In this document: positions 58,867-64,000 of the stretch, piece by piece
Numbering within the stretch: the first letter of the stretch is position 1
Layout of the letters: every line of letters starts with the position of its first letter
DNA from: Microbacterium salitolerans
GTDB taxonomy: Bacteria; Actinomycetota; Actinomycetes; Actinomycetales; Microbacteriaceae
Assembly (NCBI RefSeq): GCF_019720895.1
Contig: NZ_JAHKSH010000001.1
Coordinates: 558,001-622,000, forward strand
Length of the DNA: 64,000 nucleotides
Reading direction: 5' to 3'
Notes under the pieces: generated by a model
Told to the model about the DNA's origin: nothing
The model's input: the letters and a program-made list of their open reading frames with translations, nothing else
The model's database searches: none
Made by a program: the position numbers and the translations under genes

Positions 58867-58902
58867 GCGGGCCGCCCTGCTCCGAAGAGGAGGGCGGCCC
58901 GC
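58867..58902. terminator. Bidirectional hairpin terminator
   Basis: A 12-bp stem (58867-58878 with 58891-58902, 12-nt loop) in the 56-bp gap between convergent TauE/SafE 1 and the APS-kinase gene. Confidence 0.7.
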
Positions 58903-58917
58903 GGCGTGTGCTGGGGA

Positions 58918-60030
58918 CTACTCGGCGTCGATCTCGGCGAGCTTCGCGAGGATGATGTCGACCGCGTCGTCGGGCTGTACGACCGAGGCGTCGATCGTCA
59001 GATCGGCGTCTGCCGGCACCTGGTACGGATCGCTGATGCCCGTGAACTCGCCGATCTCGCCGGCGCGCGCCTTCGCGTACAGCCCCTTGCGGTCGCGCTG
59101 CTCGCAGACCTCGAGGGGGGTCGCGATGTGGACGAGCACGAAGCGGCCGACGGCGTCGACGCGCTCGCGCATCTCGGCCCGCATCGCCTCGTAGGGGGCG
59201 ATGGGGGCGCACACGGCGATGCCGCCATGCTGGGCGACGAGCGCACCGACCCAGCCGACGCGCTGCACGTTGAGCATGCGGTCGTCGCGCGAGAAGCCGA
59301 GGCCCGCCGACAGGATGAGGCGCACCTCGTCGCCGTCGAGCAGGCTCACGCTGCGCTCGTCGACCTCGGCGAGCTTCTGCACGAGCAGCTTCGAGATCGT
59401 CGACTTCCCGGATCCCGACAGGCCCGTGAGGAGGAGCACGCGGCCGCGCGTGCGAGGAATGGGGGTCTCGACGACCGTGAGGTCGTCCGCGACGAGCGTG
59501 CGCGCGGCGGCGAGGGTCGCGTCGTGCGTCGACGCCGCCGGCAGGACGATCGCTGTGCGCGCGGCCTTCTCGACGGCGTGGATCGCCTGTGCCAGGGCGC
59601 GCGAGTCGCCGCGATCGAGCACGATCACCGGCGCGGATCCCTCCAGGGTCTCCGGAACGGATCCCGTCACGACCAGCGCGGATGCCGTGCGCTGGTCGGT
59701 GGTCGTCGCCCGCAGGTCCGTGCGGTCGCGGTGGCCGAGTTCGCGCCGGGCAGTGACGGATCCCGTCGCCGCGATGCGGATCGGCAGGTCGGGGGCCTCG
59801 CCCGTGCCGATCTGCTCAACCGCGGCAGGGCCGCCGCCCCTGTGCTCGACGGCGGACACGGCGAGCGATGCGATGTCGGTGCCCTCGGCGTCGCGCAGCA
59901 CGAGCTCATCGCCGGCGGACGCGTCGACGCCCGTCAGGGTGAGCGTCGCGACGCCCTCCCAGGCGCCGGCGAGCGCCAGCTCGATGTCGCGCTGCTGCGC
60001 GGCCGTGATCGTCACATCGTGCTGTGTCAC
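58918..60030 (-). CDS. cysC: Adenylyl-sulfate kinase with a relic ATP-sulfurylase-like N-terminal domain
   Basis: This 370-residue protein has a complete APS kinase at about residues 195-370: Walker A GLSGSGKST (203-211), LLDGDEVR, and the family segments GFSRDDRMLNVQRVG and FTGISDPYQVP. It would phosphorylate adenylyl sulfate to PAPS. The first 190 residues are not kinase; QQRDIELALAGAWEG and LVLRDAEGTDIASLAV look like the start of the PUA-like domain of ATP sulfurylase, while its catalytic HxxH-type motif is absent. The start is GTG at 60030, overlapping the stop of TauE/SafE 2 (GTGA). Sulfate activation itself is supplied by CysD/CysN nearby. Confidence 0.82.
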   Translation of the reverse strand: MTQHDVTITAAQQRDIELALAGAWEGVATLTLTGVDASAGDELVLRDAEGTDIASLAVSAVEHRGGGPAAVEQIGTGEAPDLPIRIAATGSVTARRELGHRDRTDLRATTTDQRTASALVVTGSVPETLEGSAPVIVLDRGDSRALAQAIHAVEKAARTAIVLPAASTHDATLAAARTLVADDLTVVETPIPRTRGRVLLLTGLSGSGKSTISKLLVQKLAEVDERSVSLLDGDEVRLILSAGLGFSRDDRMLNVQRVGWVGALVAQHGGIAVCAPIAPYEAMRAEMRERVDAVGRFVLVHIATPLEVCEQRDRKGLYAKARAGEIGEFTGISDPYQVPADADLTIDASVVQPDDAVDIILAKLAEIDAE

Positions 60031-61022
60031 TGAGATCCGCTCTCTTCCTTCGCGGGCGTCTCGCCCGAGTCGATCTTGCGCTCCTTCGCGAACGTCGCGG
60101 GGAGGCCGTGCACGCGGCGCAGGCCCATCCAGCCGACGGTCGCGGCGACGAAGGCCGCCGAGACGGCCGCGATGGTCCAGGTGACGTCGACCTGCAGCAT
60201 GCGCAGGCCCGCGGCGAGGAGCACGAGGGCCAGGGCACGGCGGACGATGCCGCTTGGCAGCGTCGACGACAGGCGCGCGCCGATGATGGCGCCCGGCACG
60301 CTTCCGATGATGAGGGGGATGACGATGCTCCAGTCGACGTCGCCGAACAGGAGGTGGCCGATCGCCGCCGCGATGACGAGCGGCACCGCCTGCACGAGGT
60401 CGGTTCCGACGAGGCGGTTCATCGAGAGCAGGGGGTAGAGGAGCATCAGCGCGATGATGATGAACGACCCGGATCCCACCGACGTCAGGCCGACCATGAG
60501 GCCGCCGACGATCCCGACGAGGAGCGTGGGGAGGATCTTCACCTTCACGTCGGCCGTCTCGCTGCGCTGCGTGTGCGTGCCGTACTGACGCTCGATCGCG
60601 CGGTTGCGCATGCCGATGAACGCGCGGAATCCCAGCAGCACTGCCGCGAGGAGCAGGACGACGCCGAGCGAGGTCTTCACGAACTCCTGCACGCCCGCCA
60701 GCTCGCCGACGGCGGAGATGATGAGCGCGCCGCAGAAGGCGGTCGGGACGGATCCGATCATCAGCCAGATCACGAGCTTCCAGTGCACCGTGCCCTTGCG
60801 CGCGTGCACCAGGGAGCCGGCCGGCTTCATGGCCGCCGACGTGATGAGGTCGCTCGACACCGCCGTCAGCGGGCTGACCCCGAATCCGAGGACGAGCATC
60901 GGGGTCATGAGGGCGCCGCCGCCCATCCCCGTGAGGCCGACGACGACGCCGACGCCCAGGGCGGCGATGATCATCGCCCAGTTCAGCCCCGCCAGCCACT
61001 CCATCACCAGAGCCCATTCCAT
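60027..61022 (-). CDS. TauE/SafE-family sulfite/organosulfonate exporter 2
   Basis: This 331-residue membrane protein has about 8 helices with the paired family motifs VVGLTGMGGGALMTPML and VGLTSVGSGSFIIIALMLL. A cytoplasmic loop of about 40 residues and a charged C-terminal tail are present. It differs clearly from exporter 1 and belongs to another subgroup. TACCGT (minus strand, 61036-61031) lies 8 nt before the ATG at 61022, giving a leaderless start and excluding the longer frame to 61655. It is translationally coupled to the APS kinase gene downstream. Confidence 0.8.
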   Translation of the reverse strand: MEWALVMEWLAGLNWAMIIAALGVGVVVGLTGMGGGALMTPMLVLGFGVSPLTAVSSDLITSAAMKPAGSLVHARKGTVHWKLVIWLMIGSVPTAFCGALIISAVGELAGVQEFVKTSLGVVLLLAAVLLGFRAFIGMRNRAIERQYGTHTQRSETADVKVKILPTLLVGIVGGLMVGLTSVGSGSFIIIALMLLYPLLSMNRLVGTDLVQAVPLVIAAAIGHLLFGDVDWSIVIPLIIGSVPGAIIGARLSSTLPSGIVRRALALVLLAAGLRMLQVDVTWTIAAVSAAFVAATVGWMGLRRVHGLPATFAKERKIDSGETPAKEESGSQ

Positions 61023-61094
61023 GAGGGCAAACGGTATCAGGGGGCCATGGCGATCTCGGTGTGCGTGAACCCGCGTGACAAGGGAAGGCGGGCG

Positions 61095-61119
61095 TATCCC
61101 GATGATTCCGGCCGGATTT
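61095..61119. promoter_or_regulatory. Candidate Rrf2 operator upstream of cysQ-cysD-cysN
   Basis: TATCCCGA (61095-61102), 9 nt, CCGGATTT (61112-61119): the same arms and spacing as the site at 57923-57947. It lies between the divergent TauE/SafE 2 and cysQ genes and could control both. Confidence 0.55.
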
Positions 61120-61170
61120 AAAGGACTGCGCCGGTTCCGGCTCCGCGTGTCGCGTGAGGTAAAGTCACCA

Positions 61171-61194
61171 CGTCGCCGTTCTGGCGACGCTTTT
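61171..61194 (+). promoter_or_regulatory. Leader hairpin with T-run before cysQ (possible attenuator)
   Basis: CGTCGCC (61171-61177), 5-nt loop, GGCGACG (61183-61189), then CTTTT. The arrangement is terminator-like inside the presumed cysQ leader. A TAAAGT box at 61160-61165 lies just upstream, so the hairpin may instead be the 5' end of the message. Confidence 0.45.
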
Positions 61195-61224
61195 CCCCTG
61201 CCTGCATCTGGAGGCCGCTTCTTC

Positions 61225-61995
61225 GTGACTGACTCGACGACTCTGACCGACGCACGTCTCGCACGCACCCTCGCGACGGAGGCCGCTCGCCGGCTCCTCG
61301 AGATCCGCGACGAGAACCCCGGTGTCGAGGGCAAGGCGCTCAAGGATCTGGGCGACCAGGGCGCGCAGGCGGTGCTCGCCGCGCGTCTCGCGGAGCTCGC
61401 GCCGAACGATGCCGTTCTGAGCGAGGAGGCCGCCGACAGCGAGGCGCGCCTCGCCGCGGACCGCGTCTGGATCATCGACCCCCTCGACGGTACTCGCGAA
61501 TACAGCGAGGGCCGCGACGACTGGGCCGTGCACATCGCGCTCGTCGTGAAGGGCGAGCTCGCGCTCGGCGCCGTCGCCCTCGGCGGCCCCGACGAGGTCC
61601 TCGTCTCGAGCGAGCTCGACGCGCACGCCGCGCCTCGCGGTGGAAAGATCCGCATCGCGGTGAGCCGCAGCCGGGCGCCTGAGCTCGTGAAGAGCGTGTC
61701 CGAGAGCCTCGACGCTGAGCTGGTCCCGATGGGATCCGCCGGCGTGAAGATCTGCTCGGTCGTGCGCGGCGAGGCCGACGCCTACGTGCACGGCGGTGGA
61801 CAGTACGAGTGGGACAGCGCCGCACCGGTCGCCGTCGCCCGTGCCGCCGGCCTGTACACCTCGCGCCTCGACGGCAGCGAGCTCGTGTACAACCAGCCCA
61901 ACCCCTACCTGCCCGACCTGGTGGTCTGCCGCCCGGAGATTCGGGATGAAGTGATGCACGCTATCGGCGCGGCTCTCGCGTCGCAGCCGGAGTGA
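61225..61995 (+). CDS. cysQ: 3'-phosphoadenosine 5'-phosphate phosphatase (CysQ, inositol-monophosphatase family)
   Basis: This 256-residue enzyme has the metal-binding motifs of the IMPase superfamily: SEEAAD (66-71, Glu ligands) and WIIDPLDGTREYSEG (82-96), with YEWDSAAPVAVARAAG near the end. CysQ removes the 3'-phosphate from PAP or PAPS and protects cells when sulfate is activated. The start is GTG at 61225, with GGAGG about 10 nt upstream. It is first in an operon with cysD and cysN, which supports the CysQ assignment over inositol monophosphatase. Confidence 0.88.
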   Translation: MTDSTTLTDARLARTLATEAARRLLEIRDENPGVEGKALKDLGDQGAQAVLAARLAELAPNDAVLSEEAADSEARLAADRVWIIDPLDGTREYSEGRDDWAVHIALVVKGELALGAVALGGPDEVLVSSELDAHAAPRGGKIRIAVSRSRAPELVKSVSESLDAELVPMGSAGVKICSVVRGEADAYVHGGGQYEWDSAAPVAVARAAGLYTSRLDGSELVYNQPNPYLPDLVVCRPEIRDEVMHAIGAALASQPE

Positions 61996-62005
61996 AAGGA
62001 GCCAG

Positions 62006-62917
62006 GTGTCCTCTGAAACGCATTACTCGATCTCGCAGCTGAAGCAGCTCGAGGCCGAGTCGATCCACATCATCCGCGAGGTGGTGGCGCAGCTCTCGAA
62101 GCCCGCGCTCATGTTCTCCGGCGGCAAGGACTCGCTCGTCATGCTGCACATGGCGATGAAGGCCTTCGCGCCCGCGCGACTGCCCTTCCCCGTCGTGCAC
62201 ATCGACACGGGCCACAACTTCCGCGAGATCATCGCCTTCCGCGACCAGTACGTCGAGAAGCACGGCCTCCGCCTCATCGTCGCCTCCGTGCAGGAGGCCA
62301 TCGATGCCGGCCTCGTGCAGGAGGAGCCGAACGGCTCCCGCAACCGCATCCAGACGCCGGTCCTCCTCGACACCGTCGAGAAGCACGGCTTCAACGCGAT
62401 GCTCGGCGGCGCCCGCCGCGACGAGGAGAAGGCCCGCGCCAAGGAGCGCGTGTTCTCCTTCCGCGACGAGTTCGGCCAGTGGGATCCGAAGAACCAGCGC
62501 CCCGAGATCTGGAGCCTCTACAACGGCCGCGTGCACCCGGGTGAGTCCATCCGCGTGTTCCCGCTGTCGAACTGGACCGAGCTCGACATCTGGCAGTACA
62601 TCAAGGATGACGGCGTCGAGATCCCGGACATCTACCTGGCCCAGGAGCGCGAGACGTTCGTGCGCGGCGGCATGGTGTTCGAGGCGAACGAGTTCTGCCA
62701 GCCGAAGGCCGGCGAGGAGGTCTCGACCCGCCTGGTGCGCTACCGCACCGTCGGCGACGCGACCCTCACCGCCGCGGTGGAGTCGGACGCGGATTCGCTC
62801 GAGAAGGTCATCGAAGAGGTCGCAGCGACCCGCATCACCGAGCGCGGCGCCACCCGTGGCGACGACCGTGTGAGCGAGGCCGCGATGGAGGACCGGAAGA
62901 AGCAGGGGTACTTCTAA
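62006..62917 (+). CDS. cysD: Sulfate adenylyltransferase subunit 2
   Basis: This 303-residue PP-loop enzyme forms adenylyl sulfate from ATP and sulfate with CysN. The PP-loop SGGKDS is at residues 38-43, HIDTGHNF and GGARRDEEKARAKERVFSFRD-like blocks follow, and the C-terminus has the conserved EDRKKQGYF. The start is GTG at 62006, with AAAGGAG upstream. The gene lies 10 nt after cysQ and 2 nt before cysN. Confidence 0.95.
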   Translation: MSSETHYSISQLKQLEAESIHIIREVVAQLSKPALMFSGGKDSLVMLHMAMKAFAPARLPFPVVHIDTGHNFREIIAFRDQYVEKHGLRLIVASVQEAIDAGLVQEEPNGSRNRIQTPVLLDTVEKHGFNAMLGGARRDEEKARAKERVFSFRDEFGQWDPKNQRPEIWSLYNGRVHPGESIRVFPLSNWTELDIWQYIKDDGVEIPDIYLAQERETFVRGGMVFEANEFCQPKAGEEVSTRLVRYRTVGDATLTAAVESDADSLEKVIEEVAATRITERGATRGDDRVSEAAMEDRKKQGYF

Positions 62918-62919
62918 AC

Positions 62920-64000
62920 ATGGACATGCTGCGATTCGCGACCGCTGGTTCGGTCGACGACGGCAAGAGCACGCTCATCGGCCGTCTGCTGTACGACTCG
63001 AAGTCGATCTTCGAGGACCAGCTCCTGAGCGTCGAGGAGACGAGCAAGAGCCGCGGCAACGAGTACGTCGACCTGTCGCTGCTGACCGACGGTCTGCGCT
63101 CCGAGCGCGAGCAGGGCATCACGATCGATGTGGCCTACCGTTACTTCGCGACGCCCAAGCGCAAGTTCATCATCGCCGACACCCCGGGCCACGCGCAGTA
63201 CACGCGCAACATGGTCACGGGCGCCTCGACGGCCGACCTCGCGGTCGTGCTGGTGGATGCGCGCAAGGGCGTCATCGAGCAGAGCCGCCGCCACGCGACG
63301 ATCGCGTCGCTGCTGCGCGTGCCGCACATCGTGCTCGCGGTCAACAAGATGGATCTCGTCGACTTCGACGAGAAGGTGTTCGACGAGATCCGCAAGGACT
63401 TCTTCGACTTCTGCACGAAGCTCAACGTGACCGACGTCACGGCGATCCCGATGTCGGCGCTGCAGGGCGACAACGTCGTCACGCGCAGCGACAAGACGCC
63501 GTGGTACGACGGCCCGTCGCTGCTGCACCACCTCGAGAACGTCTACATCGGCGCCGACCGCAACCTGCAGGACGTGCGCTTCCCGGTGCAGTACGTGATC
63601 CGCCCGCAGCAGAGCGACGTCATCGACTACCGCGGCTACGCGGGCCAGGTGGCGAGCGGTCTGATGCGCGTCGGCGACGAGGTCATCGTCCTGCCGTCGG
63701 GTCTCACCTCGAAGATCAAGGCGATCGACACGGGCGACGGCCCCGTGAACGAGGCGTTCCCGCCCATGTCGGTGGCGGTCCGCCTCGAGGACGACATCGA
63801 CATCTCGCGCGGCGACGTCATCGCGCGACCGAACAACCAGCCGCACGTGTCGCAGGACATCGACGCGACGATCTGCTGGATGGACGACGCGCCGCTCGTC
63901 AAGGGCAAGAAGTACACCGTGCTGCACAACAGCCGCGAGGCCCGCTGCGTCGTCAAGGAGATCCAGTACGAGCTCGACGTCAACTCGCTGCACCGCCACA
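62920..64000 (+). CDS. cysN: Sulfate adenylyltransferase subunit 1, cut by the window end
   Basis: The first 360 residues of a CysN GTPase are present and the gene continues past the right edge. G1 GSVDDGKST, the switch region SEREQGITIDVAYRYF, G3 DTPGHAQY and G4 NKMD are intact, followed by the EF-Tu-like domain II. CysN couples GTP hydrolysis to sulfate activation by CysD. The length expected for a CysN without a fused CysC is about 420-480 residues. An alternative start is the in-frame ATG at 62926. Confidence 0.95.
   Translation, partial: MDMLRFATAGSVDDGKSTLIGRLLYDSKSIFEDQLLSVEETSKSRGNEYVDLSLLTDGLRSEREQGITIDVAYRYFATPKRKFIIADTPGHAQYTRNMVTGASTADLAVVLVDARKGVIEQSRRHATIASLLRVPHIVLAVNKMDLVDFDEKVFDEIRKDFFDFCTKLNVTDVTAIPMSALQGDNVVTRSDKTPWYDGPSLLHHLENVYIGADRNLQDVRFPVQYVIRPQQSDVIDYRGYAGQVASGLMRVGDEVIVLPSGLTSKIKAIDTGDGPVNEAFPPMSVAVRLEDDIDISRGDVIARPNNQPHVSQDIDATICWMDDAPLVKGKKYTVLHNSREARCVVKEIQYELDVNSLHRH

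Overview
The window is high-GC actinobacterial DNA, most likely from Microbacteriaceae and close to Microbacterium. The evidence is the RpoB/RpoC/EF-Tu protein sequences, the order rpsL-rpsG-fusA-tuf, frequent GTG/TTG starts, ATGA/GTGA gene overlaps, and many genes whose -10 box lies only 6-8 nt before the start codon (leaderless mRNAs). I see no tRNA, rRNA, CRISPR array, transposase or prophage gene. All calls rest on reading the sequence and on recalled family knowledge; no database search was run.

Layout. 0-1.4 kb: a Vsr/DUF559-type endonuclease-domain gene bracketed by intergenic GACTGCGT inverted repeats. 1.4-3.75 kb: an ECF sigma / anti-sigma / lipoprotein group plus a divergent membrane gene, with three matching ECF promoters (TGAAC-N15-CTCGTGTY). 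3.76-15.4 kb: a TetR-controlled operon with an oligopeptide-type ABC importer (one subunit is a permease-ATPase fusion), a GH1 beta-glycosidase, an esterase, a GH78 alpha-L-rhamnosidase and a nucleoside-hydrolase-like protein. It looks like uptake and cytoplasmic dismantling of a rhamnose-containing glycoside. 15.4-26.4 kb: mixed single genes (SRPBCC protein with divergent TetR, threonine aldolase, GNAT, ComB-like, SprT-like, ArsR-MFS pair, TPR-like, spermidine-synthase-like, BenE), separated by several repeat families.

26.5-43.2 kb is the housekeeping core: rpoB, rpoC, a tsnR-like 23S rRNA 2'-O-methyltransferase, small membrane proteins, and the str operon, with strong hairpin terminators. 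43.2-53.3 kb is a surface-polysaccharide locus: a DUF4012 protein, a membrane-anchored glycosidase, three glycosyltransferases, a flippase and an O-antigen-ligase/polymerase-like protein. 53.4-57.3 kb: a TetR repressor with a palindromic operator in the promoter of a sulfatase-MFS operon. 57.4 kb to the right edge is sulfate assimilation: an Rrf2 regulator, two TauE/SafE exporters, APS kinase with a relic ATP-sulfurylase-like N-terminus, CysQ, CysD and a CysN cut by the window end. One inverted-repeat motif (TATYCCGA-N9-YCGGATWT) occurs in two promoter regions here and is a candidate Rrf2 operator.

Two genome-scale features stand out. GGATCC is strongly over-represented outside the translation/transcription genes, recalling the cyanobacterial HIP1 palindrome. 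A 52-nt palindromic intergenic element occurs at least eight times, often as dimers with an 82-83 nt period.
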